Source of the DNA: Ancylomarina sp963977525
GTDB taxonomy: Bacteria > Bacteroidota > Bacteroidia > Bacteroidales > Marinifilaceae
Assembly: GCA_963977525.1 (NCBI GenBank)
Contig: CAXBPC010000005.1
Coordinates: 62,001-126,000, forward strand
DNA: 64,000 nt
Reading direction: 5' to 3'
Shown: one piece after another, positions 8,417 to 17,027 of the stretch
Position numbering within the stretch: the stretch's first letter is position 1
Layout: each line of letters starts with the position of its first letter
Translations under genes and position numbers: made by a program
The notes under the pieces: model-generated
The model's database searches: none
What the model was told of the DNA's origin: nothing
What the model saw: only the letters and a program-made list of their open reading frames with translations

Positions 8417-10648
8417 TTAACTGTATTCTTCTATGTTCTCAATTCGTCTTACATTGTCAAGTCCTTTAATTTTTATGAGTTTTTTCATCAGGTTATTTAA
8501 ATCCTCTGTGTTATGTACATAGAGGTGAATTAATCCTTCAAATACGCCATCGTGACTTTCGAAATGTACAGATCTCATGTTAACATGGTGGTCTTTTGAG
8601 ATAATAGAAGTTATATCGTTAACAATTCCAATTTTATCAATTCCATGAAGTTCTATTATGGCCAAAAATGACATTAAACGATGACTCGTCCAGTTTGCTT
8701 CAAGAATTCTATCGCCTTGGCTCGACATTAATTTAAGCGCGTTAGGGCATTTCCTTTTGTGAATTGTCACATTATTTGCCATATCCACATAACCGACTAC
8801 ATCGTCTCCAGGTATAGGTTTGCAACAGGTTGCAATCTTATACTTTTCTTCAGACATGGTCTCTTCTAAAAGGAATGGTTTCTTTTTGTCAATTTCAGGT
8901 TTGCCTTCTGGTTTTACAGGTAAAGGTTTCTTATCATCGCTACCAAACAATTGTAGTTTCCAGTATTTGATGAATTTATTTTTTGATTTCTTTTTAACAA
9001 TACCTTCAATTTCTTCAAGCTTTAGTTTGGATGATCCAAAGTTTAGGAAAAGTTCATCTTTATTTGTGAACTGATAGTGTTCCATCAATTTTTTAGTAGC
9101 CTTAGAATTTAAAATTAGACCAATGCTTTGGAGTTGTTCTTCTAATATTTTGTTCCCAGCCCGAATTAATCGTTTCCTATCATCTTTAAATTCGGCCTTG
9201 ATTTTTGATTTAGCTTTTGCCGTTACGACATATTCAAGCCATTCAGCTTTAGGTTTTTGTTTGTCAGAAGTTAATATCTCTACCTGGTCTCCACTGCGAA
9301 GGACATAATTTAAAGGAACGAGTTTGTGATTAACTTTTGCTCCAATGCATTGATTACCAATTTCAGTGTGGATATCATAGGCAAAATCTAAAGCACTTGC
9401 ATGTTTAGGTAATGTTTTAATTAATCCCTTTGGTGTAAAAACTTGAATTTCTTGCGAGAATAGATTTAAACGGAATTCATCAAGGAAAGCTAAAGCATCA
9501 GATTCAGGATTCTCAAGTATTTCTCTAACATCTCTAAGCCACTTATCCAACTCTGATTCACTATCAGTATTATACCTTGAATGCGCTATAAAACCACGTT
9601 CCGCAATTTCGTTCATTCTATTAGAACAAATTTGTATCTCAACCCATTTCCCAAGAGGCCCCATAGCCGTCATGTGCAGAGCTTCGTATCCATTGGCTTT
9701 AGGCGTGCTCATCCAATCGCGAATACGCTCAGGTTTTGGTTTATAGATGTCTGTAATCAATGAATAAATATTCCAACATTGGTTTTTCTCTGGAACACCT
9801 TCCTGCGGTTTAAAGATTACTCTGATTGCAGGTAGATCGTAAATATCGTGAAGCTTAATTTTATGATTTTCTATCTTATTCCAAATTGAGAAAATTGAAC
9901 GAGGGCGATTTATAACAGTACAAATAATGTTGTTGTCTTTTAATCTATCCTTAATTGGCTGAATGATTTGATCAAGAACGACTACTTGCTCTGCTTCTTT
10001 ATTTTTTATTTTTTCAGAAATATTATTGTAATCTTCAGGATGCTCATACATTAAACTTAAATCTTCGAGCTCTGATTTAATTTTGTATAGTCCTAAACGA
10101 TGGGCTAGAGGAGCAAAAAGGAATAAAGTTTCGCCAGCAATTTTCATTTGCTTACGTAATGGCATGGAACTTAGAGTTCGCATATTATGCAGGCGATCTG
10201 CAATTTTGAGAATAATTACACGAATGTCATCAGAAAGCGTCAATAACATTTTCCTGAAATTTTCTGCCTGCATTGATGTTTGCTGATTAAAGGCACCAGA
10301 AATTTTTGTTAGTCCATCGACAATAGCAGCTACTTTGTCACCAAAATGATGGGCAATATCTTCGACTGTGTAGTCTGTATCTTCAACAACATCGTGTAAT
10401 AAAGCTGATACTATCGATTTTGTTCCTAATCCAATTTCTTTAGCAGCAATTTCAGCTACTTCAATAGGATGTATAATATAAGGTTCCCCAGATTTACGTC
10501 GCACTCCTCTGTGAGCATCCCAAGCAAAATAGAATGCCTTTTCAATCATTGCTTTTGTTTCAGGCGTATTACTTCTCTTGCAACTAGCCAAAAGCTTCTG
10601 ATAACTTGCGAGTATTAATTCTTTATCTTGTTGGGTTTCAACAGTCAT
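8417..10648 (-). CDS. rsh: Long RelA/SpoT homologue ((p)ppGpp hydrolase, possibly synthetase)
   Basis: A 743-residue stringent-response enzyme with the full long-RSH layout: HD hydrolase (about 30-185), synthetase (about 235-360), TGS (about 398-462), a zinc-finger-like CC segment near 630 and a C-terminal ACT domain (about 665-740). The hydrolase site looks intact (H60; H85 and D86 in LLHDVVEDT; D151 in KIADRLHN). The synthetase region keeps RPRSIFSIWNK and TPKANGYEALH. However, two positions differ from the family norm: the EIQIR(S/T) arginine is C341, and the tryptophan of the AHWKY motif is S357. Synthesis of ppGpp may therefore be weak or lost while hydrolysis remains. Bacteroidota often carry two long RSH proteins, so a paralogue elsewhere could be the main synthetase. 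Confidence 0.92.
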   Translation of the reverse strand: MTVETQQDKELILASYQKLLASCKRSNTPETKAMIEKAFYFAWDAHRGVRRKSGEPYIIHPIEVAEIAAKEIGLGTKSIVSALLHDVVEDTDYTVEDIAHHFGDKVAAIVDGLTKISGAFNQQTSMQAENFRKMLLTLSDDIRVIILKIADRLHNMRTLSSMPLRKQMKIAGETLFLFAPLAHRLGLYKIKSELEDLSLMYEHPEDYNNISEKIKNKEAEQVVVLDQIIQPIKDRLKDNNIICTVINRPRSIFSIWNKIENHKIKLHDIYDLPAIRVIFKPQEGVPEKNQCWNIYSLITDIYKPKPERIRDWMSTPKANGYEALHMTAMGPLGKWVEIQICSNRMNEIAERGFIAHSRYNTDSESELDKWLRDVREILENPESDALAFLDEFRLNLFSQEIQVFTPKGLIKTLPKHASALDFAYDIHTEIGNQCIGAKVNHKLVPLNYVLRSGDQVEILTSDKQKPKAEWLEYVVTAKAKSKIKAEFKDDRKRLIRAGNKILEEQLQSIGLILNSKATKKLMEHYQFTNKDELFLNFGSSKLKLEEIEGIVKKKSKNKFIKYWKLQLFGSDDKKPLPVKPEGKPEIDKKKPFLLEETMSEEKYKIATCCKPIPGDDVVGYVDMANNVTIHKRKCPNALKLMSSQGDRILEANWTSHRLMSFLAIIELHGIDKIGIVNDITSIISKDHHVNMRSVHFESHDGVFEGLIHLYVHNTEDLNNLMKKLIKIKGLDNVRRIENIEEYS

Positions 10649-10854
10649 ATGGTACTAGTTTATATTAACCTTAATGTAATTCAAAAAAATCAAAAACGTA
10701 ATATGTAAAATAAACAGATGTGAGAATAGAATCTATTGTCGATTTGATTTTTGTATGTGATCTATAAAATTAGTTAAAACTCCCGATTTAACTGCTTGTT
10801 TAGCTAATTTATTTAGATCCGTTATTCATAATTTATGAATATAGTATATCTACG

Positions 10855-10891
10855 AAAAAAAATGAGCAACTAGCCTTAGCTAACTGCTCAC
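10855..10891 (-). terminator. Terminator of the M16 peptidase pair
   Basis: The arms TGAGCAactagc and gctaacTGCTCA (10863-10890), with a small internal loop, are followed on the minus strand by a T run. It lies 20 bp after the downstream M16 gene. Confidence 0.75.
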
Positions 10892-10910
10892 AATTATTTC
10901 AAGTTTTAAT

Positions 10911-12203
10911 TTAAGCTTTGTTCTCTCCAACAACCACCTCGTAAAGGTCATCTTCTTTAAAATAGGTGTTAGCTAATTCCATAATTTTCTGAGAAGAGGT
11001 TTCTTTTATTTTTTGCAGAAATTTCTCATAGTATGAATTGTCAAACCCAAAAGGAAGATTTCCTCTTAGACTTTCTGATAATGCAAATGGGCTATCAAAG
11101 CTTCTTAACATCTCTCCAGAAAAGAAATTCTTAACTAGGTTTAGCTCTTCATCAGGAATTAATTCTTCTCTCAGCCTTTTAATCTCTTTGTATATCTCAG
11201 AAATAGCCGCTTCGCAAACATCAGTTCCAACTTCAGTTATAATTGCAAAATGCCCAGACTTTAGATGTGAAAGTAAAAGTGAATTAATCCCATAAGTATA
11301 CCCCTTGTCTTCGCGAATATTTTGCATTAAACGAGAACCGAAGTAACCACCAAGCACTAGGTTTAGTAGCATGATGCCAGCAAAATCCTTATGCGTTTTA
11401 TTAAAAAGAGGACGTCCAATTCGAATTGAAGATTGCACAGCATCTTTTTTATGAACAAAGACTTTCTTTGCAGTTGAATGTATAAGTTGGTGTTTCGTAT
11501 CGCTAATTGAAGTTTTTGTATTCCAAGATTTAGCTCCAAAACGATCTTCGATCTTGCTTAAAATTGATTCGTTCATTTTTCCAGAAACGATAACTCGGCA
11601 GTTGTCTGAAGTGTAACACTCCTTGTAATATGACTTGATATCATCTAACTGAACTTCGTCAAAAAATTTTGCTTCGAATATATTAGCATAAGGATGCTTG
11701 TCGCCATAAATAAGACTGTTGAATTTTTCTTTAGCAAGAGCACTTGCCTTTTCTCTATTTACTAGGTAATTCTGTTTCTTATTACTTAGAATAGTTTTAA
11801 ACTCCTTTTTAGGGAATGTAGGGCGTTTAATTATTTCTTCAAGCAAATCCATAGTTTCATCTAAGTATTTGTTTAGAGTGAATAAACAGACACTAGCATC
11901 GTGTTGGCTATTGCTAAAAGTGATATATGCGCCATAAAAATCAAATTTTTCAGCTAATTCTGCAGCCGTATAGTTTTCTGTTCCTTCGTTGAGCATTGAG
12001 TTACATGTGCCAGCAATTAAGGGTAATTTCTGATACCATAATCCAGCATTAAAAATCAGTTCAATTTTAAGGACATCCTGACTACCACCAGAGATAATAT
12101 GGACAGGAATCTCATTGCTCAAAACTTCTTGTTTTGATTTAGGAATATCTACATGCTCAATTGTTTTGAATTGAGGAGGTAGGCTACGATTCAAATTTTC
12201 CAT
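10911..12203 (-). CDS. M16-family peptidase-like protein, subunit without the zinc motif
   Basis: A 430-residue member of the pitrilysin/processing-peptidase family. The usual HxxEH zinc motif is absent: the corresponding region reads AGTCNSMLNEGTENY. The later substrate-binding arginine/tyrosine element is kept (NIREDKGYTYGI). This is the pattern of the non-catalytic partner in two-gene M16B peptidases, where one subunit carries the metal and the other helps bind substrate. Its ATG overlaps the stop of the catalytic partner by one base (TAATG), indicating translational coupling and probable heterodimer formation. No signal peptide is evident, so the complex is likely cytoplasmic or periplasmic by an unrecognised route. 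Confidence 0.85.
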   Translation of the reverse strand: MENLNRSLPPQFKTIEHVDIPKSKQEVLSNEIPVHIISGGSQDVLKIELIFNAGLWYQKLPLIAGTCNSMLNEGTENYTAAELAEKFDFYGAYITFSNSQHDASVCLFTLNKYLDETMDLLEEIIKRPTFPKKEFKTILSNKKQNYLVNREKASALAKEKFNSLIYGDKHPYANIFEAKFFDEVQLDDIKSYYKECYTSDNCRVIVSGKMNESILSKIEDRFGAKSWNTKTSISDTKHQLIHSTAKKVFVHKKDAVQSSIRIGRPLFNKTHKDFAGIMLLNLVLGGYFGSRLMQNIREDKGYTYGINSLLLSHLKSGHFAIITEVGTDVCEAAISEIYKEIKRLREELIPDEELNLVKNFFSGEMLRSFDSPFALSESLRGNLPFGFDNSYYEKFLQKIKETSSQKIMELANTYFKEDDLYEVVVGENKA

Positions 12204-13444
12204 TATTGTTTTTTTGCGTGGTAATAAAGTGTGGAACAGTTCTCTTTAATAAGAATTAGCTGAGCCATTTCTTGTAAATCTTCAGTAGTGACTCTGTTGT
12301 ATTTCTCAACTTCAAGATTAATATCTTCAGCTTGACCCGTGATTTCGTGCTGTGCAATGTTCATAGCCTTATTTAAAAAGCTAATCTCAGAGAAAACAAG
12401 TGATGATTCAACTTTGTTTTTTACTTTCTGAAGTTCATAATCATCAGCTTTTGTTGCACGAACTTCATCTAAAACTTCCCAAATAGCTTTTTCTGCATCT
12501 TCTATGATGACGCCCTCAGTTAGTTTTCCGCTAATAATAAATAAACCAGGCTCAAAATCACCTGTTAGATAAGCATCAATAGTTGAGAAAAGATTCTTTT
12601 CTTTAATAAGTGTTTGAAAAATACGCGAAGATTGACCGTTTGATAGGATATCTGAAAGTAAGTCAACTTTGTAATAATCATGATCGCTACGACTTCCCAT
12701 ATGAAAAGCCATATAAATAGCGTCATAAGGAACATCTCTTTCTAGATGAAGTGATCTGAATTCAGTTTGTTTAGGCTCAATTGGTAGGTTTCGTGCCGCA
12801 ACTTCTCTTCTTTCAATTGGTCCAAACCATTTTTCAGCTAAACGCTTCACTTCTGAAGTCTCAACATTACCTGAAACAACTAATACTGCATTGTTGGGAG
12901 CATAGTGATGAAAGAAAAAATCTTTAACATCTTGCAATTTGGCATTTTCTATATGCTCTAGGCATTTACCAATTGTTGACCATTGATACGGATGCTTTTT
13001 ATAGGCTAGCGGTCTCAAGTGTAACCAAACATCACCATAAGGTTGATTGAAGTAGTGTTGTTTAAACTCTTCAATAACAACTGCCTTTTGAACTTCCAAA
13101 CTTTTCTCAGTAAAAGCCAAACTAAGCATTCTGTCTGATTCTAGCCAAAAACCTGTTTCTAAGTTTTCTTTGGGAACAGTTAGGTAGTAGTTTGTTACAT
13201 CATTACTAGTCCAAGCATTATTATCACCACCAACCTGTTGAAGAGGCTCATCATAATTGGGAATATTTACTGAGCCACCAAACATTAGATGTTCAAATAG
13301 ATGCGCGAAACCTGTTTGTTCAGGATCCTCATCTTTAGCGCCAATATTATATAGGATATTAACAGCAGCTAAAGGTGTTGTTGTGTCTTTGTGCACAATT
13401 ACCTTAAGTCCATTGTCAAGTGTGAACTTATCAAATTCAATCAT
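12203..13444 (-). CDS. M16-family zinc metallopeptidase, catalytic subunit
   Basis: A 413-residue M16B peptidase. The inverted zinc motif HLFEH is at residues 48-52 (H48, E51, H52), with the downstream glutamate in the VIEEFKQHYFN region near residue 129. The rest shows the two homologous halves expected of the family, with length close to the norm. It precedes the motif-less partner with a one-base TAATG overlap, so the pair is made stoichiometrically. Family members degrade peptides or process presequences; the substrate here is unknown. No signal peptide is seen. Confidence 0.9.
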   Translation of the reverse strand: MIEFDKFTLDNGLKVIVHKDTTTPLAAVNILYNIGAKDEDPEQTGFAHLFEHLMFGGSVNIPNYDEPLQQVGGDNNAWTSNDVTNYYLTVPKENLETGFWLESDRMLSLAFTEKSLEVQKAVVIEEFKQHYFNQPYGDVWLHLRPLAYKKHPYQWSTIGKCLEHIENAKLQDVKDFFFHHYAPNNAVLVVSGNVETSEVKRLAEKWFGPIERREVAARNLPIEPKQTEFRSLHLERDVPYDAIYMAFHMGSRSDHDYYKVDLLSDILSNGQSSRIFQTLIKEKNLFSTIDAYLTGDFEPGLFIISGKLTEGVIIEDAEKAIWEVLDEVRATKADDYELQKVKNKVESSLVFSEISFLNKAMNIAQHEITGQAEDINLEVEKYNRVTTEDLQEMAQLILIKENCSTLYYHAKKQ

Positions 13445-13491
13445 TTCAATATTTTAAATTAAGAAGATCAATTTTGTCTTCTTTCTAACTC

Positions 13492-13517
13492 AAATGCAAG
13501 TCCAATGCTTGCATTTT
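13492..13517 (-). terminator. Weak hairpin after the flavin oxidoreductase gene
   Basis: The arms AAATGCAAG and CTTGCATTT pair across a 7-nt loop just past the stop at 13525 on the minus strand. There is no T run after it, so termination would be inefficient and read-through into the M16 pair is possible. Confidence 0.3.
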
Positions 13518-13524
13518 GATTTTA

Positions 13525-14484
13525 CTAGAATTGGTATTTAGATTGCTCTGATTTAAGAATTTCAAGTTCTTGCTTGTATTCTGCAATCATTTGATCCATA
13601 ATTTCTGAAATTGGCTGAATGTCTTTTATCATTGCTCCAACTTGTCCAATTTCCAATTCGCCTTCCTCTAAATCTCCTTCAAACATTCCTATTTTAGAAC
13701 GTCCTTTCCCAAGTATTTCTCTCATTTCCTCAGGAGAAGCACCACGACACTCAGCTTCGTTTACTTGTTCGAAAAATTTGTTTTTGATTAATCGGGTAGG
13801 AGCTAATTTTTTTAGAGAAAGTTTTGTCCCGCCTTCATCAAGCTTTACGATAGCTTCTTTAAAATTGATATGCGATGAAGATTCTTCAGATGCAGCAAAG
13901 CGAGTTCCAATTTGAACACCATCGGCTCCTAAGCTAAGAGCTGCTAAAATACTCTTACCACATCCAATACCACCAGCGGCGATTAAAGGTAAATTAGTTG
14001 CTTTTCTTACATTGGGTATTAAAGCTAAAGTTGTTGTTTCTTCCCGACCATTATGTCCTCCAGCCTCAAAACCTTCAGCAACAATTGCGTCTACGCCTGC
14101 ATCTTCACATTTTTTAGCAAAGAAGGCACTGGACACAACATGAACTACAGTAATACCATGCTTTTTTAAGAAAGGAGTCCATTTTTTAGGACTACCAGCA
14201 GATGTAAATACGATTTTGATTTCTTCTTTCACAATAATTTCCATAATCTTATCCATCTCAGGATATAGAAGAGGTACGTTTACACCGAAAGGTTTTTTAC
14301 AGGCAGCTTTTGCTTTTTGAATATGCTTTTGGAATGTTTCTGGGTGCATAGATCCAGCACCTATTAATCCTAAACCTCCTGCATTACTTACGGCTGTAGC
14401 AAGTTTCCATCCTGAACACCATACCATTCCACCTTGAATAATAGGTTTTTCGATTCCAAAAAGTTGAGTGATTTTATTTATCAT
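13525..14484 (-). CDS. NAD(P)H-dependent flavin oxidoreductase (nitronate monooxygenase / FabK-like)
   Basis: A 319-residue TIM-barrel flavoprotein. Conserved features are the N-terminal KPIIQGGMVW segment, the FEAGGHNGR loop (residues about 138-146) that carries the likely catalytic histidine, and the phosphate-binding AAGGIGCGKSILAALSLGAD and VQIGTRF segments that bind FMN. The family contains both nitronate monooxygenases and FabK enoyl-ACP reductases, and these cannot be separated safely by eye. The GGHxG loop is shared by both. It may be transcribed with the downstream M16 genes, since only a weak hairpin separates them. A terminator lies upstream of it, after the YceI gene. Confidence 0.8.
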   Translation of the reverse strand: MINKITQLFGIEKPIIQGGMVWCSGWKLATAVSNAGGLGLIGAGSMHPETFQKHIQKAKAACKKPFGVNVPLLYPEMDKIMEIIVKEEIKIVFTSAGSPKKWTPFLKKHGITVVHVVSSAFFAKKCEDAGVDAIVAEGFEAGGHNGREETTTLALIPNVRKATNLPLIAAGGIGCGKSILAALSLGADGVQIGTRFAASEESSSHINFKEAIVKLDEGGTKLSLKKLAPTRLIKNKFFEQVNEAECRGASPEEMREILGKGRSKIGMFEGDLEEGELEIGQVGAMIKDIQPISEIMDQMIAEYKQELEILKSEQSKYQF

Positions 14485-14507
14485 GATTATTGTTTACAAA
14501 TTGTGTG

Positions 14508-14547
14508 CAAAAAAAAGACACGAAGAAAAACAAGCTTCTTGTGTCTT
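14508..14547 (-). terminator. Terminator of the YceI-like gene
   Basis: AAGACAC (14515-14521) pairs with GTGTCTT (14541-14547), with extra pairing inside, followed on the minus strand by nine T residues. Confidence 0.75.
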
Positions 14548-14593
14548 ATTATATGTTGACAAAATTAGGAAAAATCTTTGGATATGACTGATA

Positions 14594-15220
14594 TTAAGGG
14601 GTAAGATTAGAGCTAAGCATATCTTGTGTTAGTTTTTGTTTCGATATGAAATCCAATGAATATAAAATCTTGATTTCGTCCGAAGTTGTAATGGCACCAA
14701 AAAATGCGGTTGGAGCTTCAATCTTGAAATCAGACATTTTAAGGTCGATATGCCCCATTAAATTTAGTTTTTTATGCCCCAGGAAATTACCATTAATAGG
14801 CAATTTGACATCTTTTGATTGGCCAGAAATTACGAGTGTGCCGATAGCAAAAGCATTGAAGCTATTTGCTTTATGATTTCTAATTGTAACTTTATTTAAA
14901 TGGAAACTTATGAAAGGAAAGCTTGGCAATTTTAATGCTTTATGTGCTTTTTTTTCCATTGTACTTTCCAAGCTTTTTAGTTTTATTCCTTCAATTTTAA
15001 ACTGAATATCTTTTAGATCTTTAATAGTGTTGTTGGGAATAGTATAGTCTGGTATTTTGGTTTGCAACTCTACATACATCTCCCAATCATGAATGTTCGA
15101 AGTGCCAAATATTCTAATAGAGCTAGATTCTGGAATAAGTTGAATGCTATTCTGTGCAAAAATTGGACTACTAAAAAGGAGTAATAAAAAAAATAAGGTA
15201 TGTATTGGGTTAAAACGCAT
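14594..15220 (-). CDS. YceI-family periplasmic lipid-binding protein
   Basis: A 208-residue protein with a signal peptide (hydrophobic stretch 8-20, ending SPIFAQ), so it is periplasmic. The mature part has the YceI beta-barrel pattern: SSIRIFGTSNIHDWEM at the start of the domain, a central HKALKLPSFPFISFHL strand, and LVISGQSKDVKLPIN further on. YceI proteins bind isoprenoid or other amphiphilic lipids in an extended lipocalin-like barrel; some are induced by stress or high pH. It is monocistronic, with its own terminator and an upstream terminator from the neighbouring gene. The ligand is unknown. Confidence 0.82.
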   Translation of the reverse strand: MRFNPIHTLFFLLLLFSSPIFAQNSIQLIPESSSIRIFGTSNIHDWEMYVELQTKIPDYTIPNNTIKDLKDIQFKIEGIKLKSLESTMEKKAHKALKLPSFPFISFHLNKVTIRNHKANSFNAFAIGTLVISGQSKDVKLPINGNFLGHKKLNLMGHIDLKMSDFKIEAPTAFFGAITTSDEIKILYSLDFISKQKLTQDMLSSNLTP

Positions 15221-15306
15221 GAGAAGAATTTTTGTATTAAATGAAGGCTATTTCAATTTAAGCAAAATTTCTGTTTTGAAAGAATAAAGTTTTTATTCTA
15301 ACTCAG

Positions 15307-15346
15307 AAAAAAATCCTCTACTTGATCATTGTTCAAGTAGAGGATC
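15307..15346 (-). terminator. Terminator after the small membrane protein gene
   Basis: TCCTCTACTTGA (15314-15325) pairs perfectly with TCAAGTAGAGGA (15333-15344), followed on the minus strand by seven T residues. Confidence 0.88.
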
Positions 15347-15368
15347 GTTGATATTTCGGTAGTTGATT

Positions 15369-15851
15369 TTATTTGTCTCTAAAATCATTCATTCTTTCGA
15401 CTTCGAGTCCTTTGTGTTTACCTATCACTTTAATAAAATCTAATATTTCTCGATTAAAACGGTAGGCAAGATTTCTTAGTTTAAATGGAAATAAACTATC
15501 ATCATGTTTTGTGAAAAGAAAGTAATTGGCTTTATATTCTATCGCTTTAATTTCGTCCCAAAATATAGTTTGTTCCTTACTAAATACACCTTTTTTCATA
15601 CTGATTTGATCTTCATCAATTAGTATAAAAGCTTTTCCGAAAAATTTAGCAAGTGGAATTCCTTTACCTTCGATTATGAATAATAATCCTAATAAAAACA
15701 GGAAGATCAAGTAGATTATATCAAAAGTATCGAAACCGTGTTTAATATAGATTTTAGTACTAATCCATAAAAAAATAAGCACAATATCTAAACCTCCTAA
15801 AATTGTTTTAACCCTAGATTTCTGAACTAATAAATCTTTTTCAAATTTCAT
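15369..15851 (-). CDS. Small two-helix membrane protein with possible PH-like C-terminal domain
   Basis: A 160-residue protein I do not recognise by name. Two hydrophobic helices (about 17-36 and 44-62) form an N-terminal hairpin. They are followed by a soluble segment with alternating strands (GKAFILIDEDQISMKKG, then IFWDEIKAIEYKANYF), reminiscent of bacterial pleckstrin-homology-like domains found on short membrane proteins. No catalytic residues are visible. It is the last gene before a strong terminator and lies 87 bp after the exported EEP-family gene, so it could be the tail of that operon or have its own promoter. Function unknown. Confidence 0.6.
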   Translation of the reverse strand: MKFEKDLLVQKSRVKTILGGLDIVLIFLWISTKIYIKHGFDTFDIIYLIFLFLLGLLFIIEGKGIPLAKFFGKAFILIDEDQISMKKGVFSKEQTIFWDEIKAIEYKANYFLFTKHDDSLFPFKLRNLAYRFNREILDFIKVIGKHKGLEVERMNDFRDK

Positions 15852-15938
15852 ATTACTTCTATTTTGTATTTGAAGATAATGATAATTATTTAATTGTATG
15901 AATCTGAAGGATAAGAATTTGATCGATTAAAACGATAT

Positions 15939-17006
15939 TTAGTTCTCATTATCCAAATCCCTCCAAAGATCTAAATATACAGGAAGGTGATCGCTGAAGC
16001 CTCCGTGATATTTATAACCAATATATGTTCTGCATGGTCGAATGCCTTTATGCGAATTATCTTTTTCTAGTAGATGACTAGGGGCAAAAATGAACATCTT
16101 GTTTGGCTGCGTTTGTAAAATGCCATTTGCATTCATAAGAGAACCTGAAACAATAAATTGATCTAGCATTCCCCAAATACCTTTGTATTTATGAGAAGCT
16201 AATGAGCTGTTATCCTCACAAATAGAGGCTAGATTATATAACTCATTATTAATAATTTCTTTATTTGGTTCACTTGCTTTTAACGCTTTAGTTAGAGATT
16301 TATTGTTGGGGTAGTCATTGAAATCACCCATAATGATAATTTTGGCTTTAGCGTTATTGGTGAATATGGAATCGACTTTGTTTCTTAAAAGTAGAGCCGC
16401 TGATATTCGTTTATGTTCTGATTCTAATTGCCCTCCCCAACGAGATGGCCAATGATTAACAAAAAGATGTAGAGTGTCATCGGTATGTGTTGCTCCTTTT
16501 ACATATAGAATTTCTCTAGTTGTAGAGTGGCTTGATTTATTGTAGGTCAACTTTAGGAATGAGGTGTCAATAGGGAAGAAGCGATCAGGTTGGTAGAATA
16601 GTGCTACATCAATACCTCTATGATCAGGAGACTCTTTATGAATGATTTTGTAATTTGCCTTTTTTAATGGAGTAGAGTATAATATTCCATTAAGGGTTTT
16701 TCTGTTTTCAATTTCGCATAAACCAACAATTTCTGGTAATTCCCAGCCTCCAACTGCCATAATTGTTTTCGCTATTTTTGAACACTTATCTTGATACTTT
16801 TTCCATGTCCAATATTTTGCACCTTGAGGTAAAAACTCAGCATCATTTTTTAAACTATCATCTTTAGTATCGAAAAGATTTTCAACATTGTAGAATAGAA
16901 TACGATAATCAGATCGTAAACCATCAATTTCGCCTTCACTTTTTGATTGTGAATAGGAGATCAGTGGGGAAAGTATTACCAATAAAAAACAAAAACTTTT
17001 TTTCAT
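15939..17006 (-). CDS. Exported endonuclease/exonuclease/phosphatase (EEP) family protein
   Basis: A 355-residue protein with a signal peptide (residues 1-20, ending LISYSQ), so it acts outside the cytoplasm. The EEP core is clear: FYNVENLFDT at the first metal-binding position, IVGLCEIENR carrying the metal-binding glutamate, HRGIDVALFYQ, LFVNHWPSRWGG, IIMGDFNDYPNNKSL with the catalytic Asp/Asn pair, and GGFSDHLPVYLDL ending with the catalytic Asp-His. Members cleave phosphodiester or phosphomonoester bonds in DNA, RNA or lipids; the substrate is unknown. It follows the beta-helix lipoprotein by 21 bp in the operon that begins with the giant T9SS protein. An exported nuclease would fit nutrient scavenging or biofilm DNA turnover. 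Confidence 0.87.
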   Translation of the reverse strand: MKKSFCFLLVILSPLISYSQSKSEGEIDGLRSDYRILFYNVENLFDTKDDSLKNDAEFLPQGAKYWTWKKYQDKCSKIAKTIMAVGGWELPEIVGLCEIENRKTLNGILYSTPLKKANYKIIHKESPDHRGIDVALFYQPDRFFPIDTSFLKLTYNKSSHSTTREILYVKGATHTDDTLHLFVNHWPSRWGGQLESEHKRISAALLLRNKVDSIFTNNAKAKIIIMGDFNDYPNNKSLTKALKASEPNKEIINNELYNLASICEDNSSLASHKYKGIWGMLDQFIVSGSLMNANGILQTQPNKMFIFAPSHLLEKDNSHKGIRPCRTYIGYKYHGGFSDHLPVYLDLWRDLDNEN

Positions 17007-17027
17007 GGTATGTATAGATGATTTTAA

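Noticed and set aside
10911..12203. Degraded M16 peptidase pseudogene
   Set aside because: Loss of HxxEH is standard for the non-catalytic partner in two-gene M16B systems, and the frame is intact and coupled to the active subunit.
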